NCBI RefSeq assembly: GCF_024256385.1
Contig: NZ_JAMLFW010000001.1
Location: 1,488,001-1,552,000, forward strand
Direction of reading: 5' to 3'
From: Anatilimnocola floriformis
Lineage (GTDB): Bacteria > Planctomycetota > Planctomycetia > Pirellulales > Pirellulaceae
DNA: 64,000 nucleotides
A model generated the notes under the pieces. It saw only the letters and a program-made list of their open reading frames with translations, did not search any database and was not told the origin of the DNA. Each line of letters opens with the position of its first letter. Within the stretch, counting starts at the first letter, position 1. The translations under genes and the position numbers were made by a program. Of the stretch, positions 19,577-27,955 are shown piece by piece.

Positions 19577-20964
19577 ATCTGCCGATCGTCAGCGAATGGA
19601 TTTCGCCGCTCCCTGCCGAAGAAGCCTTCGCGCGCTTGGCTGCGTTGCCGCATGTGCTGTTTCTCGATTCGGCGATGCGTCACGACACGCTCGGCAGGTA
19701 TTCGTTTATCGCGGCCGATCCGTTCGAGATGTTGAAATTGCCCGCCGATGGCAGCGATGGCTTGGCGCTGTTGCAAAAAAAGTTGCAGCCGTTCGCCGCG
19801 ACGACCGTCGCCGATTTGCCGCCCTTTCAAGGTGGCGCGGCGGGGCTCTTGAGCTATGACTTGGGCCGGAGTTTGGAACGAGTACCGCTGCCGCAGCACG
19901 ACGAGTTCGAGTTTCCCTCGCTCGCAATCGGCTTGTATGACATCGTCCTCGCCTACGATCACTGGCAACGGCGAGCATGGTTCATTTCGCACGGCTATTC
20001 AGAGACTGCGCCGCCGGAACGAGCCAATCGCGCCCAGCAGCGGATTGAGCAGCTTCAACGCATCCTGGCCGCGCCGGCGAAGGTTGTTGTCAAAGAAACC
20101 AAGAAGATTGGTTCACTAGCGCCGAATTATCCTGTGCCTGGTCATCCTGGTTTGCTCAGTAATTTTTCCGCAGATCAATATCTGCAAGCCGTTGGTCGTG
20201 CGATCGAGTACATCCACGCGGGAGATGTTTTTCAAGTCAATCTCGCGCAGCGGTTGCTGTATCCCGCCGAGAGCGATTCGCTGTCGCTCTATCTGCGGTT
20301 GCGGCAGCGCAATCCCGCGACGTTTGCCGCGTATTTTGATTTTGGCGAAGGGCAAATCATCAGCGCGTCGCCAGAGCGTTTTCTGCAGGTGAAAGATCGC
20401 CGCGTCGAAGCGCGGCCGATCAAGGGAACGCGGCGGCGAACCGCGCGGGCAGAGGCCGATCTGTTTGCGGGGGATGAATTGCAGGAGAGCGAAAAAGATC
20501 GGGCCGAGAATGTGATGATCGTTGATTTGCTGCGGAATGATTTGTCACGAGTCTGCCGGCCTGAGTCGGTGCGGGCGACGCAACTCTGCGGCTTGGAAAC
20601 GTACCAGTACGTGCAGCATTTGGTCTCCGTTGTCGAGGGCGAACTCGAAGCCGATTGCACGCCGCTCGATCTCGCGCGGGCTGCGTTTCCGGGCGGTTCG
20701 ATTACCGGCGCACCCAAAGTGCGAGCGATGGAGATCATCAGCGAGCTCGAGCCGACGGCCCGCGGTCCTTATTGTGGCGGCATCGGCTATCTTGGGTTCG
20801 ATGGCACGCTCGATTTCAACATTCTGATTCGCACGATCACGGCCAGCCGAGGCTGGTGGCAGTTCCCCGTCGGCGGCGGCATTGTGGCGCAGTCTTCGCC
20901 GCAGCGCGAGTACGAAGAGACCTGGCACAAAGCGGCGGGTCTGTTGAAAGCACTCAAGGAGTAA
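19573..20964 (+). CDS. pabB: Aminodeoxychorismate synthase component I
   Basis: A 463-residue chorismate-utilising enzyme that aminates chorismate to ADC on the way to p-aminobenzoate. The C-terminal catalytic domain (about 205-460) shows YIHAGDVFQVNLAQR, SPERFL, IKGTRRR, ERAENVMIVDLLRNDLSRVC-type and FPGGSITGAPKVRAMEII motifs; PKIRAMEII/GGIGYL regions match PabB. The start at ATG 19573 has AAGGAG seven bases upstream and overlaps the previous stop (ATGA); the frame upstream of it is non-coding shadow. With pabA immediately downstream it forms the full synthase. Confidence 0.92.
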   Translation: MNLPIVSEWISPLPAEEAFARLAALPHVLFLDSAMRHDTLGRYSFIAADPFEMLKLPADGSDGLALLQKKLQPFAATTVADLPPFQGGAAGLLSYDLGRSLERVPLPQHDEFEFPSLAIGLYDIVLAYDHWQRRAWFISHGYSETAPPERANRAQQRIEQLQRILAAPAKVVVKETKKIGSLAPNYPVPGHPGLLSNFSADQYLQAVGRAIEYIHAGDVFQVNLAQRLLYPAESDSLSLYLRLRQRNPATFAAYFDFGEGQIISASPERFLQVKDRRVEARPIKGTRRRTARAEADLFAGDELQESEKDRAENVMIVDLLRNDLSRVCRPESVRATQLCGLETYQYVQHLVSVVEGELEADCTPLDLARAAFPGGSITGAPKVRAMEIISELEPTARGPYCGGIGYLGFDGTLDFNILIRTITASRGWWQFPVGGGIVAQSSPQREYEETWHKAAGLLKALKE

Positions 20965-20973
20965 CGGCAGCGC

Positions 20974-21633
20974 GTGATTTTGCTCATCGACAACTACGAC
21001 AGCTTTGTGCACAACCTGGCGCGGTACTTCCGCCGCCTCGGGGCCGTCACGCAAGTCGTGCGCAACGATGCCATTGATGTGGCCGCGATTCGGCAACTCC
21101 GGCCGCAGGCGATTGTTTTATCGCCCGGGCCCTGCACGCCGACCGAAGCGGGTTGCTCGCTCGCGGTGGTGCGCGAACTCGGCGGCGAAGTACCGCTGCT
21201 CGGTGTTTGTCTCGGTCATCAAGCCATCGGCTCGGCGCTCGGCGGCAGCGTCATTCGCGCCTCGCAACCGATGCATGGCAGGACGAGCGAGATCCGCCAT
21301 TCGCAGCGGCAGCTGTTCGAAAACTTGCCGTCGCCGCTGACCGTCGGCCGATATCATTCGCTCGTGATCGATCCACAGTCGCTGCCCGCCGAGCTGGAAG
21401 TCACGGCTACGACTGCCGATGGCACGATTATGGCCGTGGCTCATCGGCGCCTGCCGATGTGGGGCGTGCAGTTTCACCCGGAGTCGATTCTCACCGAAGG
21501 TGGTTACACGTTGCTCGCCAATTTCCTGCGTCTGGCAGGGATCGAGCCGACCGCGCCGTTGCCGCAAACGGCGGAAGAACGGCCGATTGAACCGGATGAT
21601 TACGTCGTTCCCTCGCGGCCGGTCACTTTTTAG
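20974..21633 (+). CDS. pabA: Aminodeoxychorismate/anthranilate synthase glutaminase
   Basis: A 219-residue class I glutamine amidotransferase. The N-terminus MILLIDNYDSFVHNLARYF is diagnostic for PabA/TrpG. The catalytic triad is Cys79 (LLGVCLGHQAIG), His168 and Glu170 (QFHPESIL). It supplies ammonia to PabB, encoded nine bases upstream. The start codon is GTG, with AAGGAG twelve bases before it inside the end of pabB. The gene could also serve TrpE in trans. The C-terminal 25 residues extend slightly beyond the common core. Confidence 0.92.
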   Translation: MILLIDNYDSFVHNLARYFRRLGAVTQVVRNDAIDVAAIRQLRPQAIVLSPGPCTPTEAGCSLAVVRELGGEVPLLGVCLGHQAIGSALGGSVIRASQPMHGRTSEIRHSQRQLFENLPSPLTVGRYHSLVIDPQSLPAELEVTATTADGTIMAVAHRRLPMWGVQFHPESILTEGGYTLLANFLRLAGIEPTAPLPQTAEERPIEPDDYVVPSRPVTF

Positions 21634-21643
21634 AAATCGAGCG

Positions 21644-22231
21644 ATGAAAGAAAACTGCGATCGCCTGATTGTCGAAGGGCTGATGGTGACTACCGGCGCA
21701 GATGGCCGGCCGCACTTCGCGCCGATGGGGCCGCTTGTCGATCGCGAACTTCGGGCCTTCACGCTCCGTCCGTTCTGCACATCGACGACGTTCGCCAATC
21801 TGCAGCGCACGGGTACTGCCGTGTTTCATCTCATCGACGACGTGGAGTTGCTCGCGCGGGCCGCGATCGGCCGCATCGAAACACCGCCGGCAGTCGTGCA
21901 GATTGCCGGCAGCGTAAACTATCGTCTCGTCGACTGCTGCCGGTGGTTTGAGTTGCGCGTCGCAACCGCCGAAGTGGAACCGCCGCGAGCGACGTTTCAC
22001 TGCGAAGTGTTGCAGAGCGGCAGCGTGCACGATTGGTTCGGATTCAATCGCGCGAAACATGCGGTAGTCGAAGCGGCGATTCTGGCGACTCGCATCGGCA
22101 TCTTGCCGGCAGCGGACATTCGGGCGGAGATGGCGCGCCTGGCGATTCCAGTGCAGAAGACCGCGGGTGAGCAGGAACGACGGGCATGGGAGTTGTTGCA
22201 GACTCACATCAACGAGCGACTTGGTTCTTAG
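21644..22231 (+). CDS. DUF447 family protein, H4MPT/C1-linked
   Basis: A 195-residue soluble protein beginning MKENCDRLIVEGLMVTTGADGRPHFAPMG, the characteristic opening of DUF447, a flavin-reductase-like split-barrel family shared by methanogens, methylotrophs and planctomycetes and linked to H4MPT-dependent formaldehyde oxidation clusters. The middle AKHAVVEAAILATRIGIL is another conserved patch. It ends the DHPS-like/pabB/pabA operon (10-bp gap), which supports a role in making or using the pterin cofactor; the reaction is unknown. Its 3' end overlaps the convergent DUF2459 gene by 23 bases. Confidence 0.8.
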   Translation: MKENCDRLIVEGLMVTTGADGRPHFAPMGPLVDRELRAFTLRPFCTSTTFANLQRTGTAVFHLIDDVELLARAAIGRIETPPAVVQIAGSVNYRLVDCCRWFELRVATAEVEPPRATFHCEVLQSGSVHDWFGFNRAKHAVVEAAILATRIGILPAADIRAEMARLAIPVQKTAGEQERRAWELLQTHINERLGS

Positions 22232-22937
22232 TCGCCGGCAGCCACCACAACACTTGCGGCTTGAGCGGTGTCCAAAGTCCCGTTTTCACGCCTGCCCGCG
22301 ACAAGCCGCGGCCCGTCCACTGGTTGCAGGTGTTGAAGATGTGATAGTTGCCCGTCGATTGATAGAACCGATCGTACGCATCGTAACTCTTCTCACTCGC
22401 CATTCGAGCGCAGCCATTGTCATCGGCAACCACCGAAGCAGCGATGTAGTTCGTTAGCTGTTCGTATTGCTGAGCAGTGATCGAGACCTCGCGCCAATCA
22501 GTTGCTGGCGTGGTGTTCGGCAAGTACTCAACATGGAGAACGGATTCGCTGGGCCAGAATAGTGCGCCGATTGCCGTGCTCACTTTGAAATCTGCCCAAG
22601 TCGGCGTGTCGATGTAGAACGAGCGGTTACCCCAACCGACGGCCAGGTATTCGCAATCGCGTACATTGCCGCGAAAGTTCTGCACTGGAAATGTCCGCCG
22701 CCAATCGCGCGATGGCTGCACCACAGGCACCACTAGATCCGTGTGAATCTCGTTGCTGCGAACATAAATCAGCACGTGGTCGTTGCCGGTTGCCGGCTCA
22801 AAGTCGCCGTTGATCGGCACGCAGCCGAGCGCGAGAAAGCTGCCGTAGAACAGGCATGCGGCAAACAACATTCGCGCGGTCCAGCGGAATGCGAACCAGA
22901 AAGCGGCTTTGAGTTTGGCAGGGCTGGCGGCAGGCAT
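22209..22937 (-). CDS. DUF2459 (TIGR02117-type) membrane-anchored protein
   Basis: A 242-residue protein with one N-terminal transmembrane or signal segment (MLFAACLFYGSFLALGC) and an exported domain. YVRSNEIHTDLVVPV near residue 60, VGWGNRSFYIDTPTW, and HIFNTCNQWTGRGLSRAG near the C-terminus match the DUF2459 family. The conserved His, Asp and Cys/Asn residues in this family resemble a cysteine-peptidase-like site, but no activity has been established to my knowledge. It is unrelated in context to its neighbours and probably independently transcribed. Confidence 0.78.
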   Translation of the reverse strand: MPAASPAKLKAAFWFAFRWTARMLFAACLFYGSFLALGCVPINGDFEPATGNDHVLIYVRSNEIHTDLVVPVVQPSRDWRRTFPVQNFRGNVRDCEYLAVGWGNRSFYIDTPTWADFKVSTAIGALFWPSESVLHVEYLPNTTPATDWREVSITAQQYEQLTNYIAASVVADDNGCARMASEKSYDAYDRFYQSTGNYHIFNTCNQWTGRGLSRAGVKTGLWTPLKPQVLWWLPATKNQVAR

Positions 22938-23013
22938 GAAGAGGTTCCTTCTCTTCGTGGGAGCCCGTGGCGAGGTGATTTATTCCCTCACCCAGGCGAT
23001 TCAGCGAATTCGC

Positions 23014-24426
23014 TTACTCATCCCCCTGCAACCCATACTGATCCATTTTCTTTCGCAGCGTCGTGCGATGCATGCCGAGCCAGCGCGAGGCGCCGAGGCA
23101 TTCGCCCTTGCTCTTTTCCAGCGCGGCCGCGAGGAGCGGCGGTTCGATTTGTTGCAGCAGTTCGTCGTAGAGCGTTTGCGGTTCTTGGTCGCTGCGTAGC
23201 CGTTGCGTGGCCCATTCACGAATGAGTTTGCGGAGGCGCACTTCCACTGGCTCGTCGCTGGTGCTCCCTTTCGCGATCGGCTGCATCGGCGGCGGCCAGT
23301 GTTCGGAGAGAATCGGTCCCTGCCGCGCGACGATCAGGGCATGTTCGACCGCGTTGCGCAGTTCGCGAACGTTGCCGTGCCAGGGTCGGTCTTGCGCGGT
23401 GTTGATCGCGTCGGCGGTGAAGTTTCCTTGCGATGCGCCGGATGACAACAGGTGATAGAAGTGCGAAATGAGAAACGGAATGTCCGCTTTCCGTTCGCGG
23501 AGCGGCGGCAGGTTGATTTGAAAGGTGCAGAGGCGGAAGTAGAGGTCGTGACGAAAGCCACTTTCGCGGACCTTGGTCAGCAGGTCTTGGTGCGTCGCCG
23601 AAACGAGGCGGAAGTTGGTGCGCACCGGCTTGCTCGAGCCGACCGGCATCACTTCGCCGTGCTCGAGCGCGCGGAGGAGTTTGACTTGCAGCGGCAATGG
23701 GATATCGGCCACTTCGTCGAGAAACAGCGTGCCGCCATCGGCATCGACGAGCAGGCCCGAGCGATGTTGTTCGGCGCCGGTGAACGCGCCGCGCACATGG
23801 CCGAAGAGTTCGCTTTCGGCCAGCGTGGGGCTGAGGGCAGCGACGTTGACGGCGACGAAGGGCGACGCAGCACGCCCGCTGTATTGATGAATGGCTCGCG
23901 CGACGAGTTCTTTGCCGGAACCGCTTTCGCCGAGGATGAAGACGCAGGCGTCGCTGGCCGAGACGAGCGCGATCCGCTTGAAGACTTCCTGCATGGCCGG
24001 CGTCTTGCCGATCATCAGGTTCGAATCTTTGGCTTTACCGGTGGTCGGCGGAGCCGTGGAAACTTCGGCCCGCGTCAGCGCTCGCTCGATGACGCGTTCG
24101 ATGGTGCGGGTGTCGAACGGTTTAACGATGTATTCAAACGCGCCTTGGCGAACGGCGTCGACGGCGGTGCTGAGGTCGCCGTGCGCGGTCATGATTACGA
24201 TCTTGGCCGCAGGGAGCAACTGCTTGAACTGGGCCATCGCGGCCAGGCCGTCGATGCCGGGAAGGCGCACGTCGAGCAGGATTACATCGGCTGCAAAAGT
24301 CCGCGCGAGTGTAAACGCTTGCTCCGCCGACGAAGCCGTCTGCGATTGATGCCCCAGTTGTTTTGCCAGTTCGGCGAGTCCCCAACAGATGGTCGGTTCG
24401 TCGTCAACGATGAGAATCCCAGCCAT
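23014..24426 (-). CDS. NtrC-type sigma-54-dependent response regulator
   Basis: A 470-residue regulator. The receiver domain (1-120) has phospho-acceptor Asp52 (VILLDVRLPG), acidic pocket DDE and switch Lys in VKPFD. The AAA+ domain (about 140-370) has Walker A GESGSGKE (166-173), sigma-54 contact loop GAFTGA (213-218), and Walker B GGTLFLDEV. The Fis-type HTH is at the C-terminus (LGASRWLGMHRTTLRKKM). It activates sigma-54 promoters after phosphorylation by the kinase whose gene overlaps it by 23 bases upstream. Targets are not evident from the neighbours. Confidence 0.95.
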   Translation of the reverse strand: MAGILIVDDEPTICWGLAELAKQLGHQSQTASSAEQAFTLARTFAADVILLDVRLPGIDGLAAMAQFKQLLPAAKIVIMTAHGDLSTAVDAVRQGAFEYIVKPFDTRTIERVIERALTRAEVSTAPPTTGKAKDSNLMIGKTPAMQEVFKRIALVSASDACVFILGESGSGKELVARAIHQYSGRAASPFVAVNVAALSPTLAESELFGHVRGAFTGAEQHRSGLLVDADGGTLFLDEVADIPLPLQVKLLRALEHGEVMPVGSSKPVRTNFRLVSATHQDLLTKVRESGFRHDLYFRLCTFQINLPPLRERKADIPFLISHFYHLLSSGASQGNFTADAINTAQDRPWHGNVRELRNAVEHALIVARQGPILSEHWPPPMQPIAKGSTSDEPVEVRLRKLIREWATQRLRSDQEPQTLYDELLQQIEPPLLAAALEKSKGECLGASRWLGMHRTTLRKKMDQYGLQGDE

Positions 24427-25831
24427 GCCAGTTCGCCAGCTCCACCCAAAAGCACGTCAGGCCGTTCTCGCGCCGCCAGCGGACATCGCCGCCATGCTGC
24501 CGAGCAGTCTGCCGGGCCACGCTCAGGCCCAGGCCCGTGCCGCCGGGTTTATCGGAAATAAAAGGTTGAAACAGCTTCTCGGCCACGCGGTCTGGCAACC
24601 CGGGCCCATTATCGAAAATCGATATAGTCAGCGTAGTTGCTGTGAGCGTTGCTTCCAAGGTCACCAGCGGTGGGGAATCGGAGAACTTGCTCACCGCCTG
24701 GCCAACTGCTTGCGGCGACGTGGCCTGAATGGCGTTGATGAGCAGGTTGACGAGCATCTGCTCGAGCGCTTCGCCGTCTCCCTCACCGGCTGCGTTCGGC
24801 CAATCGGCGGGCGTTTGCAAACTCACGCCCAAGTGGGCCGCGGTCGGCTGCACTAGTTCGAGCGTATCGTCGAGTAGCGCGCCGAGCTCCAGTCGTTCAC
24901 GGACCGGAGCCGCGGGCTTGGCGAGCGAAATTAGCCGCTGCACGTAGGTTTCGATCAGGGTCAGCTGCCGCTTGGCGACGTGCAGACGTTCGTCGGGCTT
25001 CGCGCCGCTGTGCGCCATGTCGCGCTCGTGCAGATCAATGGCGATGCGGCAGCCGGTGGCGGCGTTGCGCACCTGATGGGCAATGCCGCTGCCGAGGTTG
25101 GCCAGCGTTCGCAAGCGTTCGTTGCCGCGGACTTCGTCTTCGTATTGTGACAACCGCTGCGCGAGTTGATTGACAGTGGCGGCCAGGTCGCGAACTTCGT
25201 CGTCGCGTTGCGGCAGATCGATCGCCTCGTAATCGCGGTTCATGAGCTTGCCGACTTGATCTTGCAGCCGATGCACAGGTCGCGTGACCGACAGCGCCAC
25301 GAGCCAAGCGGCGACACTGACCAGCGCGAGCGCCACCATGCCGATGAGAATCGGCCCCCAAGCCGCCTGACGAACGGCGGCTTGCACGGTGCGCTCGGGA
25401 TAAAAAATGTGCAGACCAACAACCTGCCCGCCGACCTGACGACGATCGAGTTTCACGTCGGCTTGCAGATAAGCCACGGCGCCCAAGGTGACCGAGTCAT
25501 GCAGCCGCAGTTCTTTCCAATCGGTGGGCTCGGCGAAGATGGCTGGATCTTGAAAGAGAGTGGCAGACAAACTGCTGGCGAGAATTTCCTTCCGTCCGTT
25601 GACGACGACGAGCTCCGCGCCGCACAGCGCGCTGGTGGTGCGAAGGACATTTGACTCAAGCGGAAAATTGGTCGACTCGAGGGTCTTGGCGACATCGCGC
25701 AGTTGCGCTTCGACATCGGCCCGGACGCGAGTCGCGGCTAGCCAAGCATTGAGCGCGCTAACGCAACCCACTGTGATCAGCAGGATGATCGCCATCGGCG
25801 TCAAGATTTGCAGCCGAAGTGGCCAACGCAT
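24404..25831 (-). CDS. Membrane sensor histidine kinase
   Basis: A 475-residue kinase. Two transmembrane helices (about 12-32 and 160-182) flank a periplasmic sensor domain of about 125 residues with no recognisable fold. Then follow a HAMP segment (TRPVHRLQDQVGKLMNRDYE), a dimerisation domain with phospho-His252 (GIAHQVRNA), and the ATPase boxes NLLINAIQAT, FDNGPGLP and GGTGLGLSVARQ. ATG at 25831 is preferred because it places the first helix at the N-terminus; the open frame to 26092 would add 87 unrelated residues and run into the small-RNA region. Its stop overlaps the regulator start by 23 bases. Confidence 0.92.
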   Translation of the reverse strand: MRWPLRLQILTPMAIILLITVGCVSALNAWLAATRVRADVEAQLRDVAKTLESTNFPLESNVLRTTSALCGAELVVVNGRKEILASSLSATLFQDPAIFAEPTDWKELRLHDSVTLGAVAYLQADVKLDRRQVGGQVVGLHIFYPERTVQAAVRQAAWGPILIGMVALALVSVAAWLVALSVTRPVHRLQDQVGKLMNRDYEAIDLPQRDDEVRDLAATVNQLAQRLSQYEDEVRGNERLRTLANLGSGIAHQVRNAATGCRIAIDLHERDMAHSGAKPDERLHVAKRQLTLIETYVQRLISLAKPAAPVRERLELGALLDDTLELVQPTAAHLGVSLQTPADWPNAAGEGDGEALEQMLVNLLINAIQATSPQAVGQAVSKFSDSPPLVTLEATLTATTLTISIFDNGPGLPDRVAEKLFQPFISDKPGGTGLGLSVARQTARQHGGDVRWRRENGLTCFWVELANWHGWDSHR

Positions 25832-26060
25832 TGCGGGTTGTCGAAAGGAGACAGGGTTCGAAAGGAGCTGAGAGGTAGCGAGTTGGTTTCTGTTCGATTC
25901 TAACTCAAGGCGCTCACGGACTGGCAAAAGAGCGTCCGCAAATTGGCCACGCCGCGACAGATTGGCAAACGCTCTCATCGTTGCGATCGCTGCTAGCGGC
26001 GCAGCAGGCAAATTTGCTTCAAGCCGTGTTCGCGGGCAGGCCGATACGATATTTATAAAA

Positions 26061-26150
26061 ATGCCGGGAGGACGGCATGGCCCTCGGGTCATGACGTTTC
26101 AGGATAGAGGTCGTGATACGGCGATGGAGCGGCGTATCACGACCTTTTTT
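26061..26150 (+). ncRNA. Candidate small RNA ending in an intrinsic terminator
   Basis: An AT-rich -10-like stretch (GATATTTATAAAA, 26048-26060) is followed at once by a hairpin ATGCCG-GGAGGA-CGGCAT (26061-26078), with the six-base loop GGAGGA. After about 30 bases comes a perfect 13-bp stem (26108-26120 with 26133-26145) ending in six T residues. No plus-strand gene lies upstream for 2 kb or more, so the terminator is not closing a protein operon. A transcript of about 90 bases is therefore likely. It could be a free small RNA or an attenuated leader of the gene at 26319. The GGA-containing loop resembles CsrA/RsmE binding sites, which is only a resemblance. Confidence 0.55.
26108..26150 (+). 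terminator. Intrinsic terminator
   Basis: AGGTCGTGATACG (26108-26120) pairs perfectly with CGTATCACGACCT (26133-26145) around a 12-base loop, and the stem runs directly into a T-tract (26145-26150). This is the strongest terminator-like structure that I saw in the window, and it lies on the plus strand. Confidence 0.75.
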
Positions 26151-26249
26151 CGTTTCTTGGTCGCATCTCTGCGGCCTGTTTCGCCTGCGACAGCGGCTAC
26201 CTTTCTCAGTCAAATCGGGCTGCTGCTTCGTCGCGAAGTAGTTGCAATG

Positions 26250-26312
26250 CCCCCCTTAGTGATGGAGAATTTCTGGCGACACAGACCAACTCATGTGATC
26301 GCCAGTCGGGGG
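26250..26312 (+). promoter_or_regulatory. Hairpin leader that may hide the ribosome-binding site
   Basis: CTGGCGA-CACA (26273-26283) pairs with TGTG-A-TCGCCAG (26294-26305), giving 11 base pairs with one bulged A. An outer C-run (26250-26255) can pair with GGGGG (26308-26312). That G-run is the only Shine-Dalgarno-like sequence and lies six bases before the GTG start at 26319, so folding would occlude it. A translational control element (thermometer, riboswitch or protein-binding leader) is possible. Confidence 0.4.
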
Positions 26313-26318
26313 TAATGC

Positions 26319-27902
26319 GTGTCTACCGCTTTAGATTCCTGTCATCGACGAAGAGTGTTCTCGATTTCGATCTTACGAACCGTCGCGAGCCTGCTCACCG
26401 TGATCTGCGGCGGCTTGCTGGCCGTTGCTCAGGAAGGCGCCACTGCGGCGAAGAAAGCGCCAATCCCCGCCAAGGATGTGCGCGACAAGCGACTCAAGGA
26501 AGTGGTGGAGATCTTTCGCTTTGGCGAGGCCCGAACCGCGAAAGAAAAAGCGGATCTGATTGCCCAAGTCATCACCACGGCCCGCGACACCAAGGATGAC
26601 GTCGGCGCTCAGTTTGCGATGCTCAATCTGGCCCGCGAACAAGCGGCGCTGAGCGGGCAAATCGAATTGGCTTTTGAGGCCATCGAGGAATTGGATCGAG
26701 TCTTTGAGTTCGACGTTGTGGCGCTGCGCATCAACTCGCTCGAACAGGCCAGCAAGTTTGCAACTACGCCTGAAGCCAAGCGCAAGGTGGTAGACGTCAG
26801 CCTGGAAACGATCGAGGACCTCGTCGAGGCGGATAAGTTCGAGCGCGCTACCGCGCTCAGCACGTTAGCTTCGACGCTCGCGTTGGGACTGCGTGATCCG
26901 GCCCTGTCCAAGTCAATCGTCGAGCAGCGCAAAGCGCTTGAGAGTACTGCCGTCAAATTCGAAAAGTCCAAAGGGGCTTTTGAAAAGCTGGCGACATCTC
27001 CTGTCGATCCACATGCCAATCTCGTTGCGGGAATCTACCTGGCATTTGCCAAACGCAATTGGGATCAAAGCATGAACCATCTCGCACTCGGGAGCGATCC
27101 GCTGCTTGCCGCCGCTGCAAAAGCCGAACTCGCGGCGCCGGATTCCGCCGAGGGTCAGGAACAAGTTGCCGAGGCCTGGTGGCAGGCCGGCGAAGGGCTG
27201 AAGGATGTCGAAGAGAAAAAACTCTGCTTCGCCCGCAGCGGTTATTGGTACAGCCAAGCCGTCGACAAGCTGACGGGATTGGCCAAGGCCAAGGCCCAGC
27301 GGCGAATCAAGGACGCTGGAGACGTTTCAGCTGCCGCCAGCACCGTGCGAACGGCAGCTAACGACAAGCCCAAGGGCGACAAGCCGGAAACAACCACCAA
27401 GAAAAGACCAGCCAAGGTCCCTCCTCGAAATGTGGTCGTGGTCGCCTCGGGCAACAATTCCAACGTCTTTTGTTTAAATGGCGTGGAAATCATGCGCGAC
27501 ATCGGCCGAAACAAAGCGACCGTCGGCGCCTGCGTCTTGAAGCCAGGCGACGTAATTACGGTGCGAGTCATCAATCGCTTCGACATCATGAGCCATTGGA
27601 TGATGTTCCTGACGGAGAAGGGCGAGCGTCTGATTGAGACCTCGGATCGCTGGGAAGCCTATCTGCCAGTCGATCAAAACCGCTGGTGGGATGTTTCCAG
27701 CAAAGACACGAAACACGAACCGGCACAAATTGCGGATGACAAGCGCGAGTACGTCGACCTCATCAAGGCGTCGGCTGCCAGAGTGCTGCCGAATCAAAAG
27801 ATCGGGCAGCCCATCTACAGTCGGCTGAAATATGACGCCGACAAGGACAGCACGTTCCTGCTGTACGTGGTGACCGCCGAGGATCTGGCGGTCAGCAAGT
27901 AG
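26319..27902 (+). CDS. Secreted hypothetical protein
   Basis: A 527-residue protein starting with GTG. Residues about 13-38 form a signal peptide (VFSISILRTVASLLTVICGGLLAVAQ). The body is helical and Ala/Lys/Glu-rich to about residue 330 (LVAGIYLAFAKRNWDQSMNHLALGSD is typical of planctomycete repeat-like secreted proteins). It is followed by a basic linker and a C-terminal beta-rich domain (VVVVASGNNSNVFCLNGVEIM, LKPGDVITVRVINR) of about 150 residues that contains both of its Cys pairs. I do not recognise a catalytic motif. Probably envelope or extracellular. Its stop lies only a few bases from the first copy of the 50-bp repeat. Confidence 0.75.
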   Translation: MSTALDSCHRRRVFSISILRTVASLLTVICGGLLAVAQEGATAAKKAPIPAKDVRDKRLKEVVEIFRFGEARTAKEKADLIAQVITTARDTKDDVGAQFAMLNLAREQAALSGQIELAFEAIEELDRVFEFDVVALRINSLEQASKFATTPEAKRKVVDVSLETIEDLVEADKFERATALSTLASTLALGLRDPALSKSIVEQRKALESTAVKFEKSKGAFEKLATSPVDPHANLVAGIYLAFAKRNWDQSMNHLALGSDPLLAAAAKAELAAPDSAEGQEQVAEAWWQAGEGLKDVEEKKLCFARSGYWYSQAVDKLTGLAKAKAQRRIKDAGDVSAAASTVRTAANDKPKGDKPETTTKKRPAKVPPRNVVVVASGNNSNVFCLNGVEIMRDIGRNKATVGACVLKPGDVITVRVINRFDIMSHWMMFLTEKGERLIETSDRWEAYLPVDQNRWWDVSSKDTKHEPAQIADDKREYVDLIKASAARVLPNQKIGQPIYSRLKYDADKDSTFLLYVVTAEDLAVSK

Positions 27903-27905
27903 CGA

Positions 27906-27955
27906 TCCGCCAACTACTTCTTGATCACTTCGCAGTTATTAAACTGCGGGCCGCC
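27906..27955. repeat. 50-bp direct repeat, left copy
   Basis: Identical over all 50 bases to 28766-28815, in the same orientation, with an 860-bp offset. Read on the minus strand this copy spells the last 13 codons plus stop of the pseudokinase gene (ending FNNCEVIKK) without the rest of the gene. It is therefore a displaced duplicate of that gene's 3' end. Confidence 0.9.

Larger units (their letters stand above)
25832..26318. other. Structured intergenic region upstream of 26319
   Basis: About 490 bases without a protein gene. 25832-26040 shows nothing notable apart from being the kinase upstream region. 26050-26150 holds a probable small RNA with an intrinsic terminator, and 26250-26312 a strong hairpin leader; both are listed separately. 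Confidence 0.5.

Noticed and set aside
26099-26150. Reading the strong terminator as the end of a protein operon
   Set aside because: No plus-strand coding gene lies within 2 kb or more upstream; the kinase and regulator genes run in the opposite direction.
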